A program made the position numbers and the translations under genes. DNA of 64,000 nucleotides from Zantedeschia hybrid cultivar (Eukaryota > Streptophyta > Magnoliopsida > Alismatales > Araceae). A model generated the notes under the pieces. The model searched no databases and was not told where the DNA came from. It saw only the letters and a program-made list of their open reading frames with translations. The DNA is taken from contig JARZZO010000016.1 in NCBI GenBank assembly GCA_030544215.1, positions 39,702,001 to 39,766,000 of the forward strand, given 5' to 3'. Position 1 is the stretch's first letter. Each line of letters starts with the position of its first letter. Shown here piece by piece: positions 11,891 through 21,927 of the stretch.

Positions 11891-12707
11891 TGATGTAGCC
11901 GAAGCTATCACTGTCGGATTCCGAGATTAGAATTCGAGATAGTAATCAGATCGAAAAAGAAGGCCGACAGGGATCCAGACCGAGACGTGGGCGAAGTACG
12001 GAATCGAGGCTCCGAGGCCGGGAGGTACCCGGACGAAGACTTGCCGGGGACGAAGCTGAGACTTCGTTGGCCGATGGGGACCCGGCCGGCGAAGAGCGAG
12101 GTCGAGACCTCTGGAAGTAGAAAATCGAGACCGATGGCCGAAGCCTACCCGGACGAAGAGGTCGGCGAAGATTCGAACCGAGGCCCCTACAAGAAGAAGA
12201 ACCAGTCAGTAAGGATCCCGAGCTTCGGCCCACGAGAACCCCCTCCGACGGCTAAGTTAGCTTCTAAAGAAGATTCGATTCAAAAGGGAAGGAAGAAGAA
12301 GATTAAATGCTTTGGACTATAGTCCTTGGTCATTCGACATACTTTTTGTAATAAATAGCCTTCTATTTATAACGGAGGATAGAGGTTACTTGGTTGTTGC
12401 AGTCGATATAGGACTATGTTTTAGGTTACTGATAAACCGCCATAGCGTCTAATAACCCACCGGAGTGGGCCGGATACGGCTACTGGGCCGAGGGCCGCTG
12501 TTGGGCCGAATGCCGCTAGTGGGCCACTGTCGTTGGGCCGAAGGCAATTGGGCTGAAGGCCGCTTGCTGGGCCGAGGGCCGCTTGTGGGCCGAAGGCCGC
12601 TTGTGGGCCGCTGGCTGTTGGGCTGTAGACCGCTTGCTGGGCCGCTGTTGTTGGGCCGAAGGCCGCTGATTGGCTGTTATTGGGCCTAATCGAATTCTGC
12701 CCCATCA
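11891..12707 (-). repeat. 5' LTR of element B (817 bp)
   Basis: The LTR runs on the minus strand from TGATGGGGCAG (12707) to GGCTACATCA (11891). A TATAAATA box lies at 12364-12371 (minus). The U3 part at 12465-12700 is a run of short GGGCC-containing repeats (TGGGCCGAAGGCCGCT-like). Confidence 0.93.
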
Positions 12708-14027
12708 AACTAGAAAGAAAAAAGTCATGAATGTGAATAGTGTTATGATTGATTGAACGAAGTGGCTAGCGTGGCGAGAAAAAGGTCCCATGGCGGCCTG
12801 CTCTTGTCATGTAGACACCCCGCGCTAAATAACAATGAGCCGCAAGCTCTTTTGGTTAAAGATGGGGAAGACCTGCTCGCTGACCCCTCTCTTCCTTCCT
12901 ATGGAAGACCAAAAGCAGGGTGCTCTCTATTACTCATCTATAGGGCAGGAAGCAGAAGGCTTTATTTGCGGCAGTCAAGGTCTGTCTTGTATAAGCGATC
13001 AAATTGGCGCCCCCCTAACTCTGAAAGGCATGTTCTAGTTCTAGCAGGGCTCTTGTTTTATCTAAGCGGAAGCAAGGTTCGCCCTCCTCCATTAAAGAGG
13101 GGGAGATGGAAGGGCAACCGTTCAGAATGCAAGGCGTGTGTGGAAGCGAGCAGGCAGGCGCTCTAGGTTGCGAAGGATACACTTTTTTTATTACCACCTG
13201 GTGTAGTGGTGCTTCGACCACATAAATCAGGAATAACTTAATTCAAATTCGATGAGAAATACAAATAAACCGCAAGCGCCTTCAGATCTTGGCGGCCTTG
13301 GAACGTCGATTCCACATAAGTGGAAGGAAGAATGCATGAACCATGGCAGAGGAGAAAGGACGGATCACCTGCCGATCTTTGATCCAACAAAACTATGCTA
13401 GAAGAATAGGATACAGATTGACTAGTACAAAAGCCATCTTCATCCATCTACGCTCATTGAGGAGACGGTGACATAGATAAAAAAGGGGGGGCGAACGAAA
13501 GAGATGTGTGGCTAAGGGGAGGAGAGAAAGAACGCATGCATTGAAATTCGGAGGTTCAAGAATCTATGAAAGGACATCTCAGGCGCTTGCGAAGAATTCA
13601 AGGGAGTCTATTACTGAGAAGTGGTGATCTCATCTCGTCTTGCTTGCTGGGAGAGAGGTACGGACCACCTTTTCTCAGCCAGATAGCGAGCAATCACTCA
13701 GCAATGATACTGCCAGCCAGGAATAAGTATCTATCCCTTACGGGAATCGAACCCGTGTCTTCGACATGAAAAGACGATGTCCTAACCACTGGACGAAAGG
13801 GACAAAAAATCAATTCTTCGCAGCGCCTCAGCTCCGAGAATAGAAGTGGTTCGTTTTGTTTCTATACGAAATTCAACGATTTCATTTGTGTTCATGTTGG
13901 CGATTTCTGATGTGAATTTGGCGGGTTGTCCCCCCTTCCTATGGGTTCCCCACCAACCCAGTGACACATCAACCACGCCCCTTCCTTTTCTCTAATCATC
14001 AAGCCCCTTGATCCTTTTCTTTGTCTT
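12708..14027. other. Backbone, mitochondrial-like intergenic DNA
   Basis: No protein gene is recognisable. The only identified gene is a mitochondrial-type tRNA-Glu at 13732-13803. The base composition, short purine-rich runs and lack of codon structure resemble plant mitochondrial spacers. The NUMT interpretation is inference. Confidence 0.5.
13732..13803 (-). tRNA. trnE: tRNA-Glu (anticodon UUC), plant-mitochondrial type
   Basis: On the minus strand the 72-nt sequence starts GTCCCTTTCGTCCAGTGG. It has anticodon TTC in a CTTTTCATG-like loop, a T arm with GGGTTCGATTCCC, and an acceptor closed by AAGGGAT plus discriminator A. The sequence matches my recollection of the native plant mitochondrial trnE and differs from the plastid version, which starts GCCCC. 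In nuclear DNA it would probably be a non-functional NUMT relic. Confidence 0.88.
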
Positions 14028-14754
14028 TTATTCCCCCTCAGGAGGGTGAGGCATGCTGCCACCCGTCTTGGAATCTGATGCTCCAGGCACCTCCTCTCCG
14101 CCCACCCCAGAGGGAGCATTGGGCTCTGCCTGAGCTTCCAAATTTGTATGTGTCTCTGCTGAGGAGACCGGAATAGCAGAAAGACATTCTAAGACCGCTG
14201 TGCATGTGAGAGAGGAAGTTTCATTCACCGTCGGCATGCTGGGAGAGGAGCTAGGGTTAATCACATCAGGGGTTGCGGCACCACTTTGATTCCCTGCCGA
14301 ATCACGACCAGGATTTACACCTGAATATGCTTTCGGTTTCGAGTTTTCCTGGGACTCGGATTGAGGGTTCAAGACTTGTGCAGTCGTCGCTCCAGAGTCA
14401 CCAGATCATTCAGTGTTTCCGTCGTCCCCGCTTTGGGAACCCTGCATTGCTGGGGCTTCGGTGGAGCCGGGGGAGGAGCCTTATCTGGATGAGCACCTCT
14501 GTGACACACTGAAGAGACGTGCTCGAGCTTGCAGTAGGAGATGATCCCTCTGAATCTACCCAGTTTTTGCAACTCCTGCCATCTTCCAGATTCTCCCATA
14601 CCAAGCCAGACCATCTGCTTGGTGAGAGGTTTGCTAGCATCAACTTCAACACAAATTCTTGCACCCACGACAGTGCCGATCTCGTAGGTGAGAGACCCTA
14701 TCTTCAGTAAACGCCCAACCACCGATGCCAAGGAAGATAAAAAACCCATATTGT
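14028..14754 (-). pseudogene. DUF4283/LINE-ORF1-like zinc-knuckle protein relic, part 1
   Basis: The minus-strand frame carries GFLSSLASVVGRLLKIGSLT and VGARICVEVDASKPLTKQM, then a degraded knuckle (YCKLEHVSSVCH). This resembles the DUF4283 plus CX2CX4HX4C knuckle proteins of plant LINE-type elements. A frameshift near 14370 separates the low-complexity C-terminal part. The N-terminal continuation lies beyond solo LTR G, at 16113 onward (VWYDLPQLPPCFYN joins GFLSS), so the relic predates G. Confidence 0.65.
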
Positions 14755-14944
14755 TGTAGACACGCTAATTTTGACGTCATTTTGAGTAAATTTCATATCA
14801 TATAATAATGCCTCAGAATGGTCTGATATTTGATCATTGATTAATTTTTATTGATATTTTTGAGTGTTGGGTTTAACAGACATGTTTAAGTTAATCAATT
14901 AAATTGATTTTAGCTCAAATTTCAGTAAAAATATGAAGAATTTT

Positions 14945-15240
14945 AAAAAAACGTCGACCTATGTAGACGCTATTTAGAGTTAATTCATATTTTAACGTTG
15001 AAATTTGAATTTTAATCAATTGATTAATTAGCTAAAAGGCGTCTGTAAGTGCTGACGCGATTTATGTTTCCTAGGCTATTTCTTCTTCTCTTCCGGATGT
15101 TTATCCTTATCTTAATTAGTGTAAAAGACGTCTACGCATGTGGACGCTTTTTAGCTAATAAAGATAAAGATAAGTTTCCCGGATATTTATCCTTATCTTA
15201 ATTAATCTAAAAGGCGTCAGCCTAGGTAGACGCGTTTTAG
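14945..15240 (+). repeat. Palindrome-module array in solo LTR G (four modules)
   Basis: There are four modules: AACGTC/AGACGC near 14950, GGCGTC/TGACGC near 15038, GACGTC/GGACGC near 15128, and GGCGTC/AGACGC near 15212. Each is bounded by AAAA and TTTT/ATTT as in family A. The surrounding LTR sequence shows no similarity to family A by eye. Confidence 0.75.
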
Positions 15241-15338
15241 ATAATTACAGATAAAGATGAATTAATCAGTATTTATCTGTCAGTTAAGATGGATAAATCC
15301 TAGATTTTTCTATGTTAATCACGGACACAGGAGAAGTC

Positions 15339-15346
15339 TATAAATA
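15339..15346 (+). promoter_or_regulatory. TATA box of solo LTR G
   Basis: TATAAATA lies about 585 bp into the LTR, preceded by a U3-like AT-rich region with the palindrome array. This is a plausible LTR promoter. Confidence 0.6.
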
Positions 15347-16112
15347 CCTTATATGTCAATGAGTAAAAAAGTTAAGCGTGATTAAAAAAAAAAGAGAGGT
15401 TGAGCATTATTGATCGAAGCGATAGCGAGTTGAAGATCGAAGCAACGACGTCGGAACGCCGAAGCGCTGCTATTTCCAGAAGTCGGCGTCCTTTCAAGAT
15501 CTTCATCCATTTAGAATTCAACCATTGGGCATAAGTGTTTCATTTCTGCGTTTTCATTTACATCTTCATTAGTTCTAAATCATTCTTCATCATTCACTTC
15601 ATGCAAACACACAACACACATTCATTTCTTTCCAAACCTATTTGATTAAGGGGTTTCAAAAGCCATTAACCAAGTAAGTTTGCTGTTTAATTGCATGTTC
15701 AATACCATGATTAGAATAGATACTGCTTTTGCTTAAAATTCTTATCATTGCTTTTTCGTTTCTTTCTCTTTCTGTACTTCTGCTGCACTCAACAACAAGA
15801 GAATCAAAAAGGGGAGCAAATCAAGCACAAATCAAAGGATTTCTGGACGATCCTCAACTTCAACCTCAACAGCAAGAACAAAGAACAAGAAAGGGCTCTC
15901 TTTCTTCAGCCGTCTGAAGGAGGGGAATCAAGAGCTCAGAATCTTCCGCGTTCAAACAGGTAGGCGATCAATACTCTCTTTTGGAACTTTTTAGTTAAAA
16001 GTTTCTGGCGATCACTTCACGTAGTTGCTGTTTTTAATAGGTTATTTTTGCACCTAAACAACATAGGATTTTTCATGTTAATCACACTGTCATTCTAAGC
16101 ACCTACAATTGT

Positions 16113-16260
16113 AAAAGCAAGGAGGGAGCTGCGGAAGGTCATACCAGACGAGGACAATAGAAGATTCTAGCCCCGGCCAGAACCATGCCGACCAACGGAA
16201 GATCTTGACGAGCTGCCCCTTCATCACCCAACGATCTCATGTCCAGATTGACAGGAAATC
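16113..16260 (-). pseudogene. DUF4283-like relic, part 2 (N-terminal side)
   Basis: Reading minus toward 16113 gives VWYDLPQLPPCFYN, the conserved DUF4283 stretch that normally reads VWxRLPGLPxEYW. It continues in phase into part 1 at 14754 once solo LTR G and one copy of its target duplication are removed. Further upstream the frame is interrupted by stops. Confidence 0.55.
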
Positions 16261-19200
16261 CTCCGAGCTGCGAAACCGGAGTTGGAGATGTCATCGATCA
16301 TACCTTGAGATATAATGACTGCATCCTTCACCCCCCTCATGCAGGATCTTCTGAATGGCCTCAAAGCCCTACATTTTAAGCTACCGCAAGCGCGACAGAG
16401 GGAAAAGAGTAGAGAATCACCTCACCTCATAATTGCGTAGATAATGGACAAAAACTCCACAATTGACCAATCTATAGATGCGGAGAATTGGTTAGGTTTC
16501 GGAAGATTGTTCCATTTTTGAATCGGGAGTGGAGGGGGAGTCTCGATCTCTCAATTCCTCATCTCAGGATTTCAAATAGTTAATCGTAGAAACTCTCAAT
16601 CGAGACATTGAGTGGGTGGCTCCCCTTGCTGTATATAATATGGGGAGGCATTGAGTCTTTAGGTTGCCTATCTGAATTTCTAGTGAGTTCCGCTTTCCCG
16701 AGCCGGCGATACACTGACTTCAAAAGTCACGGTCCGTGAAGGTTTTAAAGAGTAAGAGTTAGTTAGTTAGAATGGAAGGAAACATGGGAGTTGGCTATGA
16801 GAAGTTTTGATCTGGAAGGTTTTTTAAAAAATGGTTAAGAAAGATGCAAATTGAGAACCCAAGTAAAGAAATGGGTTCTCAAATCATCTTTTGTTTTTTG
16901 CGGGATTTGGCTTTTTCGAATATGCCTTGGTTTTCTTTCTTGTCTTATTTGGGCTTCTAAGAATTGGGGTTCGGGGAACATGCCGGGCCTAGGCAAAGCT
17001 GTAACCACTTCTCCGATGAGGATGGGGGATATGATCATTGTTCGGGCTCCTTGTCGCATTGGGTCTGTGACCAGTATCTTCTGTCCCACAGGTTATAGAG
17101 GTGGACGAACTGAGTCTATAAGTGACATGCCTGAACTTATACCCAGAGTGGAGCTTATTAGATATTGGTTTATGTAAGCTTTGGAATAGTGCAGTCCGGA
17201 GAAAGAATACAGACGGTAATGTGAGCAAAATAGGGCCTTAGATTTATGGGTGCTCCAACTGATGGTTCTCCCCACCTCTTTCTTTGAAGCAGAAAGGCAA
17301 AGAGTACGGTTCCTCTTGTTAAAACTCAAAGGTAATATATTTGCAGAAGCTTCAGAGGCCATACAGCGAAATCTTCCTTCAAATAGCTCATCACAAGAAG
17401 TAGTCCTTTGGTTATAGATTTGGTCTTCCTTCCCCCTTTCCCTTTCCCGGGCCGGCTCAACTTAGAGGGGCAGTACCCGTGTACTCAACCAGAAAGATTA
17501 GCTTTCTTTAAGGTAGGGTTTGAGGATTTTTGCTGTAAAGTCATTCTCCTTTCTATGGTCGGGCTCAAACTTGTTCCGTTCAAGGTAGACTACAAAGCCA
17601 AACTGAGCTTCTTTTAAGCAAAGATCATTCAGATCGATAAACTCCAATGGAATAACCTAAAGGACAGGATTTCATCCACAAGAATAGGATTTTTTTGTTC
17701 CGAAGTAGGAACTGGCCTAGAAGTGGGGTCGTCAACCACTTATTCGGTAAGGCCGCAGGGTTAGCCCAATTTTCTCTCAGCGGGCCGGTATAAAGCTGAA
17801 GCTACTGATAGGGCACATCCCAAGGCAAGGAGTCTGTTCATGGTATCAGTCCTTTCCTGTCAAGTAAGAAGGGCTCAGCTTACTCACCAGGAATGGACCA
17901 GGAGAGTTCCTGGGTCACTCAAAGAAGCTAGTAAGATGATAGTTATCAAAAAAAAGAAAGAAGCTAGCGGAAGGAATCACATGCGGAGCACTCAAGGCAG
18001 GGTGCTGTAGCGAAGAGAGCTTAGTGCTCAGAAAGAGGCGAACTCTTAACAACACTTAAAGGGGACAGACTGAAAGACAAACGACAGCCCGATTCATGAA
18101 TGAAAGTGTCTTTCCGGGTTTCCAGGTGACAGAGATTGATTCAGCAAAGAAACTCTCTGCCGATTAAGTAAGGGCGAACTTTGCACCTTTTTCTTTTTCC
18201 GGGCATGAAATTTATATCAGGTGGATTGAATGAAAGAACGTTTCGAGAATGCGCATTAGCAAACCTAGTACCGTTAACCACGTTATCAATAGGAAGATTA
18301 TACCCTTAGTCTGTTAGCCCTGAAAAGAGTTATTCCTTTGGAAGGGAAAGAGTATGAACTTTTACAGAGAAAGAGATGTATCTATTTTCGTTAGCTTATA
18401 TCCTACGTCTATTTATTAGACTGTAGGAAGCACTCCGGCTTACCCGATTGCTACTAGCTCGCAGGCTTATAAGAGAACTTCCTTGCCTAAGTATCTTTCC
18501 TTATAAGTGATAGGCTATATCTTCTATATAGCAGGAAATATCTTCACTTGAATCTTCGAAAGTCCCACTGGCATTATTTTAGCTGGAAGATTCATCCAGG
18601 AATGCTATTTCGAGAAATACTGCTTCAGGATAAACTGGATATGTTAGTTCGGCTGAGCTTGGGCCTATCTATCCCGATAGGACCCCAACAAGGGAGTAGT
18701 TGATAGGTTCCATATTGCCGAGCCGAAAGGGCAGCACTTCTAAATCATGAGATAAATAAGCAGTTCTTATTGTATTAACTGAGAACCTCGTTAATTGATC
18801 TTTACGGTGCTTCTTCTATCAATTCGATCCTTTATCCATAGATAAATTCCACCTCATTATCTTCATAGATAACCATGGAGAATGATTGGTACCCATTTTG
18901 GGCCTGGGAAGAACCAAAATCAAGTCATTTGTGAAGCACGCCAAGTCTGACGGAAAGTCTGTTGTGCCTGATTCAACTCACCATTATATGTCCTTCTTTT
19001 TCTTACGCAATCTGTCTCCTTTTCCCCCGCCCCCTAACGCAGCTTTCCATGGGTACAAAGGTGCTTCATCCTTGATCAAGATATAGATGGGTGCTCAATC
19101 AACAACAACTATAAAGTACTTGGTTCAGATATAACGTATGGTACAAACCTCTATTTGGAACTGACTTGGAAGAGGTACGCTAAGAAAGATGGTGGCATTA

Positions 19201-19975
19201 CCTGTTCTACTTGATCCTGCCGCAATCAAAAGATGACTATACTAGCCATTACCTGCCCCCCCTATAACGTAAGCTGTTCAATCCGGCATATATGATCCAA
19301 TTAGTCTAGAGGTATTTAGTATTGCAGATATATGGTTATGGAAGAGTCGGATAGCCGTTTAATAGACATAGTCGGATAGTGCCGCTACCCACTTCTAGAC
19401 TAATTCAGCATGGCAAAGCTTTCAAAATATCTCCGTTGTTAAGAGATGGATCGTATATGCCGCTGAAAACTACCTGCAGTCTATCCTTTTGGTATGAAAT
19501 AGGCCCTCCCGAAAGAACTCCATCTATTGGTTTATGCGCTCCAGTAAGCTCATCTCAAGTGCTGCTTTTTCGTTACGACTAGACTTCGTTGTTGTGCTGC
19601 TCTGGATTCTTATTCTTGCTTATAGGGGCTTGGTAGGAATGCCAGGACAATCAAGTAGGTAGTAAACAGACAAGAAAAAATTGACCTCTTCTCGACTGTT
19701 CAAGCAAGCGATCGCTAATCCTGAAAGCCATAAAAAGCAAGATAAGATAAAGGTGCGTGGCGGCAATGCATAAGCACGCGAGTACTTAGTAGACTTATTG
19801 GTTGGATGCTTCTTGACGACTCTCTAGTAAGCTCCAGCTATGGATAAGTTCGAGGATCCCCTATCACTACCATTAAAGGAATAGAGAGAGATAGTGAATA
19901 ACTAATAGAATAACGGCATAAGAGATAGAAGCCAAAAGCCAGAGCTGACTTTCACAATACGGTAAGGTTACCTGC
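16261..19975. other. Backbone, mitochondrial-like spacer without recognisable genes
   Basis: I find no tRNA, rRNA or protein gene in these 3.7 kb. Open frames are short and lack known motifs. The sequence style resembles plant mitochondrial intergenic DNA. It ends at element D, whose right flank (42711 onward) is its direct continuation after the CCTGC duplication. Confidence 0.45.
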
Positions 19976-20973
19976 TGATGTAGCCACAGCTATCACGACC
20001 GGATTCCGAGGCTGGAATCCGAAGTTGGGACCCGAAGTGGGATCGGATCGATGAAGAGGCCCGACGGGGATCCGGAACGAGGCGCGGGCAAAAACGGGGC
20101 CGAGGATCCAAGGCCGAGGGGTGCCCGGGCGAGGGCTCGACAGGAGCGAAGCCGAGACTCCCTCGGACGAAACGGACCGGCCGGTGCAGGACGTGGCCGA
20201 GGCTCCTTCAGACGAGGCGGACCAGCCTGCGGGAGGCGTGGCCGAGGCTCCTTCGAGCGAGGCGGAGGCAAGCCAGCCGTCGGAAGGCGTCGAGACCGGA
20301 GGGAGAAGACCCAAGGTCGGCGGCCGAGACCTACTCGGAGAGGTCGGCGAAGATTCAAACCGAAGCCCCTGCAGAAGGAGGGAAAGAAGAAGAAAAACCA
20401 GTTAGTAGGAGTCCCGGGCTACGGCCCTAAGGAACCCCCTCCGACGGCTAAGTTAGCTTCTAAAGATGATTCGATTCAGAAGAGAAGGAAGAAGTAGCTT
20501 TAATGCTTTTTGGACTGTAGTCCTTGGGGTCTCGAAGACATACCTTTGGTAATAAATAGCCGTGTATTTATAGCGGAGGATAAAGGTTGCTTAACGGTGG
20601 CAGCCGATATAGGACTATGTTTTGGGTTTACTGGTAAACCGCCATAGTGCCTAACCCTCCCACCGGAGTGGGCCGGATACGGCTATTGGGCCGAAGGGGG
20701 ATGGGCCGCTGCTGGGCCGGATGCCTCTTGGTGGGCTGGAGCCTAGTGGGCCGAGGGCTGCTGAGCCGCTAATGGGCCGAAGGCTATTGGGCCGCTGATG
20801 GGCCGAAGGTTGCTGGGCCGCTGATGGGCCGAGGACCACTGGGCTGCTTACTGGGCCGAGGGCTGCTGGGCCGCTAATGGGCCGAAGGCTGCCAGTGGGC
20901 TTTTACTGTTGCTGTTGGACTTATCTCAGTGTTGGGCTTGTTTTAAGGGGCCGAATCGGATTATGCCTCATCA
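19976..20973 (-). repeat. 3' LTR of element D (998 bp)
   Basis: The LTR runs on the minus strand from TGATGAGGCATAATCC (20973) to GGCTACATCA (19976). A TATAAATA box is at 20565-20572 (minus). The U3 part at 20670-20900 consists of short GGGCC repeats. Over the first 380 bp it differs from the 5' LTR at roughly 22 positions, mostly C/T and G/A changes. Confidence 0.94.
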
Positions 20974-20990
20974 CATAGCCCCCCACTCTT
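20974..20990 (-). promoter_or_regulatory. Polypurine tract of element D
   Basis: The minus-strand sequence AAGAGTGGGGGGCTATG directly precedes the LTR start TGATGAGGC. It fixes the LTR at 19976-20973 as the 3' LTR and D as minus-oriented. Confidence 0.85.
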
Positions 20991-21662
20991 GTCTTCCTCA
21001 GTTTCATGAGATGGCGAGAGTAAAGTCCGAAGCCTCCTCGGAGGAGTAACACGACATGTGCTTTGTCTGAAACTTTTACTCTGCTTTGTCGTAAAAAGGG
21101 AACTGCCTTCGGTCGGCCGAGGGCTAGTAACAATCAGCCTCGTCTTAGGCCGGGACCTCGTTATTAGTACCTTCGTCTCAGGCCGAGACTTAGCGACGGA
21201 TGCCTTCGTCCTCGGTTGCGAAGGGACGAGTCTTCTGAACGTGTCAGGACTCCTGAAAAAAGGACGGAAAAGACGTCGAGCTTTCCGTCCGAACGGTCGT
21301 GTCGTGAGAAAACACAGGACACGCGTCGTATATCTAACCGGCTTGCCGAAAGCACAAAAAGATCCTAGCCGTTATCGGTGATCACGCGGATCGCGGGTCA
21401 CTTCGGCTCTCTGCTCAAGATTTCACTTGGATCGCCGCCTCTTCTGCTTCCGGCACGCGGATCGGAACACGTGGCGAGCATCCAGATGATCAGCTGAAGG
21501 GTTAGGCCACGTCCGGCCGTTGATTGCTTTCTCTCGATCCGGCAGCTCGCCCGTTATCATTGCCGAAGGACAGTACACGTGGCGCACATCTGAGGGAAGT
21601 GGCGCCGAGGAAGGGGAAGATCTCGGCTGTTGATTTCGGCAGGGAATGCTTTCAACCTTCCC

Positions 21663-21670
21663 CATAAATA
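21663..21670 (+). promoter_or_regulatory. TATA-like box for the antisense ORF of element D
   Basis: A CATAAATAGG sequence on the plus strand lies about 265 bp upstream of the antisense ATG at 21928, followed by a CT-rich leader (CTCCCC, CTTTCTCCTTCTCC). It suggests an independent promoter inside the element, opposite to the LTR promoter. Confidence 0.5.
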
Positions 21671-21927
21671 GGAGCCCCTCTCCCCAGGGCACTGTTCCAC
21701 TTTCTCCTTCTCCTGCGCCTGTGCTTTCCTATGAGCGTCTTCTCCAAGCATTCCTGCTTCTCCGGCAAAGAGCGAGCCATCGGAGGTGTTTTGAGGGCGC
21801 CCTGTACGTCGTCGGGAAGCTCTTTGTTGCCTGGAGTTGTCGCCGGGGAACTTTCTGTTGTCCGAGAGGCCGTTGGCAGTCGAGGAGACCTTGTTTGAGG
21901 GTAAGCCTCAATTCTGCCTCGTGATTC

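Larger units (their letters stand above)
8965..12707 (-). mobile_element. Element B: Tat-lineage-like Ty3/gypsy element, 3' part outside window
   Basis: The minus-strand order is 5' LTR (11891-12707), primer site, gag, protease and RT. The RT is cut at ...GRNMEVYI, exactly where element A's LTR begins (8964/8965). The missing half (end of RT, RNase H, integrase, 3' LTR) should lie to the left of element A, outside this window. B is a close relative of element D in the same window. It has frameshifts in gag and a TAG before the zinc knuckle. Confidence 0.9.
14755..16107 (+). mobile_element. Solo LTR G (1353 bp), TSD ATTGT
   Basis: The LTR begins TGTAGACACGC and ends AAGCACCTACA. It is flanked by perfect 5-bp duplications ATTGT at 14750-14754 and 16108-16112. 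A plus-strand TATAAATA at 15339 sets the orientation. There is no internal region, so it is a solo LTR left by LTR-LTR recombination. It contains four palindrome modules of the kind found in family A. Confidence 0.92.

Noticed and set aside
11946..12233. Arg/Ser/Pro-rich frames in the B/D-family LTRs
   Set aside because: They are compositional products of GC-rich LTR sequence and are not conserved in length between the four LTR copies.
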